The notes under the pieces were generated by a model, which was not told the origin of the DNA, ran no database searches, and saw only the letters and a program-made list of their open reading frames with translations. A DNA stretch of 64,000 nt, from assembly GCA_910577175.1 (NCBI GenBank), contig CAJTLU010000006.1:1-64000 (forward strand). The letters run 5' to 3'. Below, in pieces: positions 25,947 to 33,782 of the stretch. The position numbers and the translations under genes are program-made. Position 1 is the stretch's first letter. The number at the start of each line of letters is the position of its first letter. Source of the stretch: an uncultured Lachnospiraceae bacterium (lineage in GTDB: Bacteria > Bacillota > Clostridia > Lachnospirales > Lachnospiraceae).

Positions 25947-26915
25947 ATGAGGAACAAAGTAGTCTCTATGTTATTCTGGATGATTTTAATCAGTTCTTTT
26001 ACCGGTTGTTCTAATGATACTGTGGATGTGTTTTTGACACCTACGACCGGACCAACGGAACTACCTGGCGGACCATTTATTACACAGGGAATAACCGATA
26101 TGCCGGAAGCTGTTCCGATGAATCTTCCGGACGGCTACAACTATGAAAAGATAAAGACAAGTTTTTTAGAGTATTTAAATTTTGAGTCCTGGTTCAAACC
26201 GAATGAAATGCCACAGATAGAACATGAACTTACCTATGAGCTTTACCGGCCGGAAAAAAAGGATGGGATGAAAGATATCGTTCACCATATTTGGATAAAG
26301 TGCAGGACGGAAGATGGCAACAGGTGGTACAAATGCAACGCTTTAACAAATGGAAAGCTTGCAGGCTGGACAGAAGAGTATCATTTTTATTATTCGCCGA
26401 CAGCACTGGACAACGATGGGAAGCTGGTCTGTCTCGGCAGGGATACCCTGACGATTCCTACGGTGACAAAACCGGAGTTTGTTGAGAACGAGGAGCAGCA
26501 GCACCGAAAGGCAGAGATTTTTAATATTTTAGAGGCCGGGATAAGAGAAGATGTATATGAGCAATTGATTGAGGGCGGATATCGTGAGGATTTAAAAATA
26601 GAATTCGTCGTATCGGATTTTTCTATTGAAAAGGGATTTATGCCTTATTCTTATCTTCTCATAAATGATAAAGAAGTGTTTGCATGTCAATTTGAAGTCG
26701 GAATCTATGAAGGGAATGTGTACGCAGGCTATCTTACTGCTTTTGACGTGAACTATACGATTGATTGGGAACTTTCATGGCAATATTCCTCCGGAAGCGT
26801 ATGGGTATTTGATGGCAATCAAATCAAACCGTTAGACGCGTCAGACAAATTAGTTATGGAACGGATAAAAGAATCGGCAGTATTTCAATACAGTTATTCT
26901 GGAATAGAAGAATAA
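25947..26915 (+). CDS. unknown lipoprotein
   Basis: 322 residues starting with a signal sequence and lipobox (SSFTGC), then a threonine/proline linker (LTPTTGPTELPGG). No domain was recognised. The body is mixed alpha/beta and rich in aromatic residues (YRPEKKDGMKDIVHHIWIKC, WELSWQYSSGSVWVF). AAGGAGGAAGC precedes the ATG. It follows the SleB-like gene by 122 bases and shares its AT-leaning composition, so the two may have been acquired together. Confidence 0.7.
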   Translation: MRNKVVSMLFWMILISSFTGCSNDTVDVFLTPTTGPTELPGGPFITQGITDMPEAVPMNLPDGYNYEKIKTSFLEYLNFESWFKPNEMPQIEHELTYELYRPEKKDGMKDIVHHIWIKCRTEDGNRWYKCNALTNGKLAGWTEEYHFYYSPTALDNDGKLVCLGRDTLTIPTVTKPEFVENEEQQHRKAEIFNILEAGIREDVYEQLIEGGYREDLKIEFVVSDFSIEKGFMPYSYLLINDKEVFACQFEVGIYEGNVYAGYLTAFDVNYTIDWELSWQYSSGSVWVFDGNQIKPLDASDKLVMERIKESAVFQYSYSGIEE

Positions 26916-26959
26916 CATGAAAAGTCCCTTGCATTTTCGCATTTTACATATACCTTTGT

Positions 26960-27145
26960 GTCCCGGCTGCTGTGTGGTAGTTTTATTTTACATCTGTCCG
27001 GAAGGCCGCGGCTTTTAGCGTAGCCAGAATCGCCTCTTAAAGCCAGTCAGGCGCAAAGACGCCACCGAGCGGCTTAACAGCTTTTAGAAGAAGTCCGGCA
27101 AAGCGTAGCGCTTGCAAAATAAAACTACCACACAGCAGCCAGGAC
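26960..27145. repeat. 186-bp element with 30-bp terminal inverted repeats
   Basis: The arms 26965-26989 and 27116-27140 are perfectly complementary over 25 bp (GGCTGCTGTGTGGTAG... and its complement). With one mismatch they extend outward by five bases (GTCC/GGAC). The centre contains further short inverted segments (GCTTTTAG, GGCG/CGCC) but no open frame. This is the build of a MITE or a very long hairpin. It lies between the unknown lipoprotein gene and the queT promoter. Confidence 0.85.
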
Positions 27146-27190
27146 TTCCAGGGTTACTAAAAATTGTGAACATTCGAGGGAAAATCCAAC

Positions 27191-27219
27191 TTGCATTCCC
27201 CGTTCCCTTGGTGTATAAT
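27191..27219 (+). promoter_or_regulatory. queT promoter
   Basis: TTGCAT (27191-27196), 17-base spacer, TATAAT (27214-27219). Transcription would begin near 27226, at the first base of the riboswitch. Confidence 0.8.
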
Positions 27220-27225
27220 CAAAAC

Positions 27226-27270
27226 GCTGTCAGTTCGAAATCCTCCTGACATAAAACAAAACTAAGGAGC
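27226..27270 (+). promoter_or_regulatory. preQ1-I riboswitch
   Basis: Stem CTGTCAG (27227-27233) pairs with CTGACA (27246-27251) around a loop starting TTC. The 3' tail ATAAAACAAAACTAAGGAG has the A-rich segment and ends in the ribosome site, as in preQ1 class I aptamers, where the tail forms a pseudoknot with the loop. Translational control of queT by preQ1 is expected. Confidence 0.8.
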
Positions 27271-27278
27271 AAAAAAAG

Positions 27279-27794
27279 ATGAAAAAAACCAAACAACGTA
27301 CCCTTCCGGTACGCTACCTGACCACTGCGGCTGTTATCGCCGCTCTCTATGTCGTTTTAACCGGCATCTCCGCAATGCTCGGCATTGCCTCGGGCGTCAT
27401 TCAGGTAAGGCTTTCCGAAGCTCTTACCGTCCTTCCCTACTTTACCTCCGCTGCCGTTCCCGGCGTAACAATCGGCTGTTTTTTAGCGAACCTTCTCCTC
27501 GGTTCCCCTCTGCCTGATGTTATTTTTGGAACGCTGGCATCGTTTCTTGGCGTGCTTGCCGCAGCCTTTTTGCGGAAGCATAAACATCTGGTCGCCCTGC
27601 CTACCATCCTTGCAAATATGCTGATTATTCCGCCTGTACTCCGCTTCGCTTATGGTGTCCCGGATGCATTCTGGTATATGATGCTCACAGTAGGAATCGG
27701 TGAAATTATCAGCGCCGGAGTGCTCGGCGGATTCCTGTTGCATGTGCTGCAAAAATACAGTGCCTCCCTTTTTACACATTCCGGACGCGGATAA
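27279..27794 (+). CDS. queT: queuosine precursor transporter, QueT family
   Basis: 171-residue membrane protein with about five hydrophobic segments. Its N-terminus, YLTTAAVIAALYVVLTGISAMLG ... VIQVRLSEALTVLPYF, followed by PGVTIGCFLANLL, is the QueT (COG4708) signature. It probably serves as a substrate-binding component for an ECF-type transporter. The preQ1 riboswitch upstream supports queuosine precursor uptake. Its 3' end overlaps the convergent EAL gene by 23 bases. Confidence 0.92.
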   Translation: MKKTKQRTLPVRYLTTAAVIAALYVVLTGISAMLGIASGVIQVRLSEALTVLPYFTSAAVPGVTIGCFLANLLLGSPLPDVIFGTLASFLGVLAAAFLRKHKHLVALPTILANMLIIPPVLRFAYGVPDAFWYMMLTVGIGEIISAGVLGGFLLHVLQKYSASLFTHSGRG

Positions 27795-29667
27795 ATTCAA
27801 GAAATGCGGGTTCCTCCAGCGGCTTTGAAAAATAGTATCCCTGAATGTAATTGATACCAAGAGCCTCCATAATCTCATACTGCTCCCCGGTCTCAATTCC
27901 CTCGGAAACAATTTTCAGCTGCATTCCATGAATCATATGCATTGCCGCATCCATTACATACTTCGCTTTTCCGTTTTCAAAGTACGAATTTGTCATGCCG
28001 CGGTCAAACTTTATAATCGAAACCGGCATGTCCACAATGTAGTTCAGGTTGGACTGTCCGGTTCCGAAATCATCCAGCGAAAAGCTGACGCCATAATCAA
28101 TCAGCCGGTTCATATTATCCAGGACAACCTTTTTTGTGCCAAATACTGCGGTTTCCGTAATCTCCAGATTAATCATCTGCGGAGAAATTCCATACCTTTC
28201 CATAATCGCAATATAGGTGTCTGCCAACGGCGCATAGGCGCACTGAACCGCCGATAAATTAACCTCTATGTACCTTAGTCCGTACTGCGCCGGATTGTTT
28301 TCTTTGATAAACCGGCACACCTTCTCAAAAATAATCTCACCCAGATGCAGCATCATACCGTTCTTTTCTGCAACCCGGATAAAATCATTCGGCGGTACCA
28401 TACGGCCGTTTTTGTCAGTAATGCGCACCAATGCCTCCGCCGAAGTAAACTTCTTTTCCGCAGTAGCATAAATCGGCTGATAATGTACCGTAATCCAGTC
28501 CTGCTCTATCGCATCAAAAATAAGCTGCTCCATCTTCTGCGTCTGGTACATCTCCTGCACAAGCTCCCCGCCAATCTGCAGAAAACCGTTATCAATCAGC
28601 TCCTTACTGTTCTGACGCACATGCCTGATAAGAAGCGCAATATCCTTTACATCCTGAAGCACCGAGGAGTCCGGAAGATAAATCCAAAATGGGTGCCGGA
28701 ACACCTGTCCGTCCTTTCCCCAGCCACACTCAAAACGCTTTTTCAACACCTTAAGCCCCTCTTCTGCTCCGGCTCTGTCCTCATACAAAAGCAGAATCTC
28801 ATCACCGGCGCTCTTAAACGCCATTGTCCCCGGCATTCCAGAGATAAAACGAATCATTTCCATCTCCGCAATCGTTTCAGACTCCTGCGAACTATTTTTA
28901 TAAAAGGAATGCTCAAACACCATCAACAAAATGGCAAAATGCTTTTCCCGGTTTGACAGCTGCTTCAGATAACGTGTCAGCGCCATCTGGTTAAAAAGTC
29001 CTGTCTCCCTGTCCAGGTTCATTTCCGGATTTTCCAGCTTAAGATACAGCACCATGATTCCGATTGCGCTGGCATAACCGACTAACAGGAGCTCATTATG
29101 AAAAAACTGTATGATTGCAGCCCCCATCCATACCAGCATCCAGAACTGCATAGAAGCACGTCTGCCTTTACGGATTACATTCTTTTTCCGCAAAAGCAGA
29201 ATCCAGTTAATCACAAAATAAGTCACTGCTGAAGCATATGCCGCAAGGACGCTCGGTCCATAGGTGTAAACCTCCCGCCCCATTACATCACAGTGCATGG
29301 AAATCGGCAGAAGATAAATCAACGGAATCCCGACCAGTCCTATTGCCGCATTGAAGTAAAGCACCCGCCTGTACTCTACCCTTTTTGTATAAATGTCCGT
29401 ACAGATATAACATACGGCACAAAACACAGGCAGAATCAAAGTCGCAAGATAAGTCTTGCAAATAAGCTCTACAAACAGGAGCGGAAGCTTCTCCATGTTA
29501 CAGATAGCAATAATCGAAAGCGCATCCATTGTAATCGACACCAGCGTTGCAATCAGTGTGCGAAAAAAAGCAGTCCCCGTATTCAGGTGCAGGTTTTTCT
29601 GGCGGCTATAAAAATATAGAAAAAACAGTAATAACACAATACCGCAACATTGTACCTGTATATTCAT
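27772..29667 (-). CDS. membrane EAL-domain protein, c-di-GMP phosphodiesterase
   Basis: 631 residues. The N-terminal third has about seven hydrophobic segments. A degenerate GGDEF domain follows (LDRETGLFNQMALTRYL ... SAGDEILLLYED, with AGDE in place of GGDE). The C-terminal EAL domain keeps its catalytic set: QPI, EALVRI, an ETAV glutamate, LDDFGTG, IIKFDRG, SEGIET and QGYYFSKP. It is therefore probably an active c-di-GMP hydrolase with an inactive or GTP-sensing GGDEF. The start MNIQVQ follows AGGAGGGG by about seven bases. Monocistronic; its 3' end overlaps queT. Confidence 0.92.
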   Translation of the reverse strand: MNIQVQCCGIVLLLFFLYFYSRQKNLHLNTGTAFFRTLIATLVSITMDALSIIAICNMEKLPLLFVELICKTYLATLILPVFCAVCYICTDIYTKRVEYRRVLYFNAAIGLVGIPLIYLLPISMHCDVMGREVYTYGPSVLAAYASAVTYFVINWILLLRKKNVIRKGRRASMQFWMLVWMGAAIIQFFHNELLLVGYASAIGIMVLYLKLENPEMNLDRETGLFNQMALTRYLKQLSNREKHFAILLMVFEHSFYKNSSQESETIAEMEMIRFISGMPGTMAFKSAGDEILLLYEDRAGAEEGLKVLKKRFECGWGKDGQVFRHPFWIYLPDSSVLQDVKDIALLIRHVRQNSKELIDNGFLQIGGELVQEMYQTQKMEQLIFDAIEQDWITVHYQPIYATAEKKFTSAEALVRITDKNGRMVPPNDFIRVAEKNGMMLHLGEIIFEKVCRFIKENNPAQYGLRYIEVNLSAVQCAYAPLADTYIAIMERYGISPQMINLEITETAVFGTKKVVLDNMNRLIDYGVSFSLDDFGTGQSNLNYIVDMPVSIIKFDRGMTNSYFENGKAKYVMDAAMHMIHGMQLKIVSEGIETGEQYEIMEALGINYIQGYYFSKPLEEPAFLEFIRVRNV

Positions 29668-29823
29668 CACGGCCCCTCCTGTCCTTCCTGACAATTCCTC
29701 TCTTGTTATCATAGCATCTTTTTACAGGGATTACAACAAAATCACGCAAAATAACCCCGCTTTTAAAAGGCAGTAGCAATTATTGTTAAAATTTTTGCCG
29801 CAAAACCTCTGGCAACAATTTAC

Positions 29824-29852
29824 TTGACAAAATCTAGGAAACTGGGTATAGT
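29824..29852 (+). promoter_or_regulatory. promoter of the GH43 gene
   Basis: TTGACA (29824-29829), 17-base spacer, TATAGT (29847-29852), 40 bases before the start codon. Confidence 0.8.
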
Positions 29853-29892
29853 TATACTAATCTGCAATTTGCATTTTGACAAGGAGGATATT

Positions 29893-30870
29893 ATGGCAGC
29901 GCAGAACAAACCTTTAGTAACACATATTTTTACAGCAGACCCTTCGGCACATGTATTTGAAGGCAAGCTTTACATTTACCCATCCCATGATGTGGCAATC
30001 GACTGCCCGGACGATGACAACGGCGACCAGTACCAGATGGAAGACTACCATATTTTATCCATGGATTCCCTTGATGCACCTTGCGTAGACCATGGCGAAG
30101 TCCTCCATGAAAAGGACGTTCCGTGGGTAAGCCATCAGATGTGGGCTCCGGACGCCGCATACAAAAACGGAAAATACTATTTATTTTTCCCGGCAAAGGA
30201 CAAGGATGGCATTTTCCGCATCGGTGTTGCAACCTGCGATACCCCGGCAGGAAAGTTCACACCAGAACCAGACTATATCCAGGGAAGCTTCAGCATAGAC
30301 CCTGCCGTACTTGTAGACGATGACGGACGCTCCTACTGTTACTTCGGCGGTCTCTGGGGCGGCCAGTTAGAAAAGTGGCAGACCGGCAGCTTCGTACCGG
30401 ATGCGGCAGCTCCTGCCGACAACGAACCGGCACTCGGGCCGAGGGTTGCAGAGCTGAGCGACGACCTCCTCTCCTTTAAGGGAGCTGCACAGGAGATTAA
30501 AATCTTAAACAAGGACGGCTCTCCTATTCTTGCAGGCGAGCATGACAAGCGGTTCTTTGAGGCCGCATGGATGCATAAGTACAACGGCTTGTATTATTTC
30601 TCCTACTCTACCGGAGATACCCATTACCTTGCTTATGCAACCGGAACAAGTCCGATGGGGCCGTTTACCTATCAGGGTCACATTTTAGAGCCGGTTATCG
30701 GCTGGACAACCCACCACTCCATCGTAGAGTACGAAGGCAAATGGTACTTATTCTACCATGACGCTTCCCTCTCGGGCGTAAACCACAAGCGTTGTGTAAA
30801 GTTCTGTGAACTTCATTACAACGAGGACGGAACCATCCAGACGATTACTCCGTACGCAGACGAAAAGTAA
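29893..30870 (+). CDS. glycoside hydrolase family 43 protein
   Basis: 325 residues with no signal peptide, so intracellular. The five-bladed propeller hallmarks are visible: THIFTADPSAHVFEGKLYIYPSHD with the base Asp, WAPDAAYKNGKYYLFFPA, SIDPAVLVDDDGRSYCYFGG with the second Asp, FFEAAWMHKYNGLYYFSYS with the acid Glu, and a late HHSIVEYEGKWYLFYHD. GH43 enzymes act on xylose- or arabinose-containing oligosaccharides. No transporter is adjacent, so the substrate cannot be fixed. AAGGAGG precedes the ATG. Confidence 0.93.
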   Translation: MAAQNKPLVTHIFTADPSAHVFEGKLYIYPSHDVAIDCPDDDNGDQYQMEDYHILSMDSLDAPCVDHGEVLHEKDVPWVSHQMWAPDAAYKNGKYYLFFPAKDKDGIFRIGVATCDTPAGKFTPEPDYIQGSFSIDPAVLVDDDGRSYCYFGGLWGGQLEKWQTGSFVPDAAAPADNEPALGPRVAELSDDLLSFKGAAQEIKILNKDGSPILAGEHDKRFFEAAWMHKYNGLYYFSYSTGDTHYLAYATGTSPMGPFTYQGHILEPVIGWTTHHSIVEYEGKWYLFYHDASLSGVNHKRCVKFCELHYNEDGTIQTITPYADEK

Positions 30871-30881
30871 AAATTTTTCTA

Positions 30882-30910
30882 TTGACAAATAGCATTTGAG
30901 GTTCTATACT
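30882..30910 (+). promoter_or_regulatory. promoter of the trp T-box transcript
   Basis: TTGACA (30882-30887), 17-base spacer, TATACT (30905-30910). Confidence 0.8.
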
Positions 30911-30916
30911 ATTGCT

Positions 30917-31229
30917 AACAATACTAATATCAAAATCAAACCGATGACGCGGAGATAACGGTAATTATGCTTCCACAGAGAGCCCATACTGCTGAGAATT
31001 GGGTGAAACACAGATTATCAAATGGACCGCCGAGGGCGCAGTCAAATGAATGCCGGAGTTCTGCATTCAAAGTATTCTGCGACGTACTGGCACACGTAAG
31101 CTGCCGGGGATATGTTGGTATCCTGCTAAGCGCATAGCCTTTCTGGCTGTGAATCAAGGTGGCACCGCGGATAACGCAGTTTATTCGTCCTTGACAGAAA
31201 CCACAGGTTTTTGTCAGGGACGTTTTTTT
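30917..31229 (+). promoter_or_regulatory. T-box leader, tRNA-Trp specific
   Basis: The T-box core AAGGTGGCACCGCGG lies at 31156-31170. A terminator follows: CGTCCTTGACA pairs with TGTCAGGGACG, then seven Ts ending at 31229. The long stem I fold precedes it; the specifier is read as TGG at 31023-31025 in the context AAATGGACC, which is Trp. Uncharged tRNA-Trp would favour the antiterminator and expression of the downstream trp genes. Confidence 0.9.
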
Positions 31230-31236
31230 GCTTCAT

Positions 31237-31329
31237 AGGAAATACCCTGTCTACGGAGTGCAGTTTCATCCGGAATCCATTTTGACGCCGGACGGCAGAC
31301 AGATGCTTCGGAATTTTATAAATCTCTGA
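31237..31329 (+). pseudogene. trpG remnant, last 30 codons
   Basis: The frame reads YPVYGVQFHPESILTPDGR ... NFINL then TGA. GVQFHPES is the C-terminal catalytic His/Glu motif of class I glutamine amidotransferases, and the ending matches TrpG (anthranilate synthase component II). No start codon or N-terminal domain is present: the preceding bases are the T-run of the T-box terminator. The remnant lies 21 bases before trpD. This is a deletion scar removing trpE and most of trpG. Confidence 0.88.
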
Positions 31330-31350
31330 GCACCGAAAGGAGAATTTTTA

Positions 31351-32367
31351 ATGATTAAAGAAGCTATTATTAAACTCGTTGATAAACAAGACCTGACTTA
31401 TGACGAGGCTTATGCCGTAATCACGGAAATTATGAGCGGCGAAACCACTCCTACGCAGAATGCAGCCTTTCTTGCCGCCCTGTCAACCAAAAGCACTAAG
31501 GCGGAAACAATTGAAGAAATCACCGGCTGTGCGGCTGCCATGCGGGATAAAGCGACAAAGCTTCCAAATGACCTCGACCTGCTTGAAATCGTAGGCACCG
31601 GCGGCGACGGCTCACACAGCTTCAACATTTCCACTACTACCGCAATCGTTGCAGCCTCTGCAGGGCTCAAGGTGGCAAAGCACGGCAACCGTGCAGCCTC
31701 CTCCGCCTGCGGCACGGCAGACTGTCTGGAAGCACTCGGGGTCAATATAGACCTCTCCCCGGAGCAATGCCTCCGGCTGCTTCAAACTGTAGGCTTCTGC
31801 TTCTTTTTTGCCCAGAAGTACCACACCTCCATGAAATACGTCGGCTCTATCCGGAAGGAGCTTGGCATCCGTACCGTATTTAATATCCTCGGGCCGCTTA
31901 CGAATCCGGCAAGCCCGAAACGGCAGCTTTTAGGCGTCTACAGCCGCTCCCTTGTGGAGCCTCTGACACAGGTTCTGATAAAATTAGGCGTAAAAAAGGG
32001 CATGGTCGTTTACGGGCAGGATAAGCTCGACGAAATCTCCTTAAGCGCACCGACCTTTATTTCCGAGTTTTCAGACGGCTGGTCGAAAACCTATGAAGTG
32101 ACACCGGAACAGTTTAGCTTTACGCGCTGTGACAAAAAGGATTTATCCGGCGGCACACCGGAAGAAAATGCCGCCATTACAAGAGCCATCTTGAGCGGCG
32201 AACAAGGCCACCGCAGAAACGCCGTTTTGATGAATGCGGGCGCCGCCCTGTATATCGGCGAAAAAGCAGCTTCGATAGAGGATGGCATTCAGCTTGCAAA
32301 AAACCTGATTGATTCCGGAACAGCAATGCAGACTCTGAACCGTCTGATACAGCTTTCCAATGAATAA
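31351..32367 (+). CDS. trpD: anthranilate phosphoribosyltransferase
   Basis: Joins anthranilate and PRPP, the second step of the tryptophan branch. The 338 residues show IVGTGGDGSHSFNIST, AKHGNRAASSACGTAD, and NILGPLTNPASPKRQ. Full length, AAAGGAG upstream. It is now the first intact gene after the T-box and opens the trpD-C-F-B-A run. Confidence 0.97.
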   Translation: MIKEAIIKLVDKQDLTYDEAYAVITEIMSGETTPTQNAAFLAALSTKSTKAETIEEITGCAAAMRDKATKLPNDLDLLEIVGTGGDGSHSFNISTTTAIVAASAGLKVAKHGNRAASSACGTADCLEALGVNIDLSPEQCLRLLQTVGFCFFFAQKYHTSMKYVGSIRKELGIRTVFNILGPLTNPASPKRQLLGVYSRSLVEPLTQVLIKLGVKKGMVVYGQDKLDEISLSAPTFISEFSDGWSKTYEVTPEQFSFTRCDKKDLSGGTPEENAAITRAILSGEQGHRRNAVLMNAGAALYIGEKAASIEDGIQLAKNLIDSGTAMQTLNRLIQLSNE

Positions 32368-32379
32368 AGGAGGGAGCAC

Positions 32380-33162
32380 ATGACAATACTTGACGAACTG
32401 GCGGCATATGCAAGGAAGCGGGTTGCCACCGCAAAGGAAGCGCTGCCTCTTGACGAAATTGAACGCATGGCGCTTGCCCTGCCGCCGGGAGACTTTGCAT
32501 TTGAAAAAGCGCTCTCGGCTCCCGGTATTTCGTTTATCTGCGAATGCAAAAAGGCGTCCCCCTCAAAGGGCATTATTGCAAAAGATTTTCCGTACCTTTC
32601 CATTGCTAAGGAATACGAAGCAGCAGGTGCCGACTGCATTTCGGTCCTCACAGAGCCGAAATGGTTTCTGGGAAGCGGCCGCTATCTGGAGGAAATTGCA
32701 AGGGCAGTCTCTATCCCTTGTTTGCGGAAGGATTTTACGGTAGATGAATATATGATTTACGAAGCAAAGCTGCTTGGCGCCGCAGCGGTACTTCTGATTT
32801 GTGCCCTGCTCCCGCCTGACACAATCCATGAATACATCGGAATCTGCGACAGGCTTGGCATATCTGCACTCGTCGAAGCACATGATGAGGCAGAGGTAAG
32901 AGGTGCGGTGGCGGCAGGCGCAAGAATCATCGGCATCAATAACCGCAACCTGAACTCCTTTATTGTAGATACGGACAACAGCAGGAAGCTGCGGGAGCTT
33001 GTACCGGAGTCCGTCCTCTTTGTTTCGGAAAGCGGCATCAAAACCGCAGAAGATGTAAACACACTGCGCGGAATCGGGGCACATGCCGTACTCATCGGCG
33101 AAACGCTGATGTGTGCGGAGAATAAAAAAGCAAAGCTTGCCGAGCTTAAGGGGGCACCATGA
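32380..33162 (+). CDS. trpC: indole-3-glycerol phosphate synthase
   Basis: Closes the indole ring from CdRP. 260-residue TIM barrel with FICECKKASPSKG (catalytic Lys), SVLTEPKWFLGS, CLRKDFTVDEYMIYEA, LVEAHDEAEV, IGINNRNLNSF, and SESGIKTAEDV. GGAGGGAG precedes the ATG. Its stop overlaps the trpF start by four bases. Confidence 0.97.
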   Translation: MTILDELAAYARKRVATAKEALPLDEIERMALALPPGDFAFEKALSAPGISFICECKKASPSKGIIAKDFPYLSIAKEYEAAGADCISVLTEPKWFLGSGRYLEEIARAVSIPCLRKDFTVDEYMIYEAKLLGAAAVLLICALLPPDTIHEYIGICDRLGISALVEAHDEAEVRGAVAAGARIIGINNRNLNSFIVDTDNSRKLRELVPESVLFVSESGIKTAEDVNTLRGIGAHAVLIGETLMCAENKKAKLAELKGAP

Positions 33163-33782
33163 CAAAAATAAAACTCTGCGGACTGACAAGACCCTGCGAC
33201 ATTGCCTACGCCAATACGCTCCGTCCGGACTATATCGGCTTTGTCTTTGCGCCGGGCAGCAAACGCTTTCTCTCTGCGCAGACTGCGACACAGCTGCAAA
33301 AGGAGCTTCATCCGGACATCGTCCCCGTGGGCGTATTTGTTGATGAAGCGCCGGAGGTTATTGCCGGACTTTTAAAACAGGGCATTATCAAAGCAGTCCA
33401 GCTCCACGGGAACGAGGACGACGCCTATATACGACATCTTCGGTCGCTCACGGACTGTCCCGTCATAAAGGCGTTCCGCCTCCGGACAGAGGAAGACGCC
33501 GAAGCCTCAAACCGTTCCACAGCTGATCTTGTCCTTTTAGATTCGGGCGGCGGTACAGGAACGCCGTTCGACTGGCAGCTTCTCCAGTATCTCCGCCGGG
33601 ATTATATTCTCGCCGGAGGGCTGACACCTGAAAATATAACTACTGCTCTCTCCGCCTTCCATCCCTTTGCGGTAGACGCAAGCTCTTCCCTGGAAACGGA
33701 CGGCGTGAAAAATCTTATCAAAATGTCGGCATTTGTAAATGCCGTAAGAAACAGAAAGGAACATGACCATGACAAATTCTAA
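33159..33782 (+). CDS. trpF: phosphoribosylanthranilate isomerase
   Basis: Amadori rearrangement of PRA to CdRP. 207-residue barrel with KLCGLTRPCDIAYAN (catalytic Cys), YIGFVFAPGSKRF, VGVFVDEAPE, VQLHGNED, LLDSGGGTGTPFDW, and LAGGLTPEN. Translationally coupled to trpC; its last codons run into trpB by 14 bases. Confidence 0.96.
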   Translation: MTKIKLCGLTRPCDIAYANTLRPDYIGFVFAPGSKRFLSAQTATQLQKELHPDIVPVGVFVDEAPEVIAGLLKQGIIKAVQLHGNEDDAYIRHLRSLTDCPVIKAFRLRTEEDAEASNRSTADLVLLDSGGGTGTPFDWQLLQYLRRDYILAGGLTPENITTALSAFHPFAVDASSSLETDGVKNLIKMSAFVNAVRNRKEHDHDKF

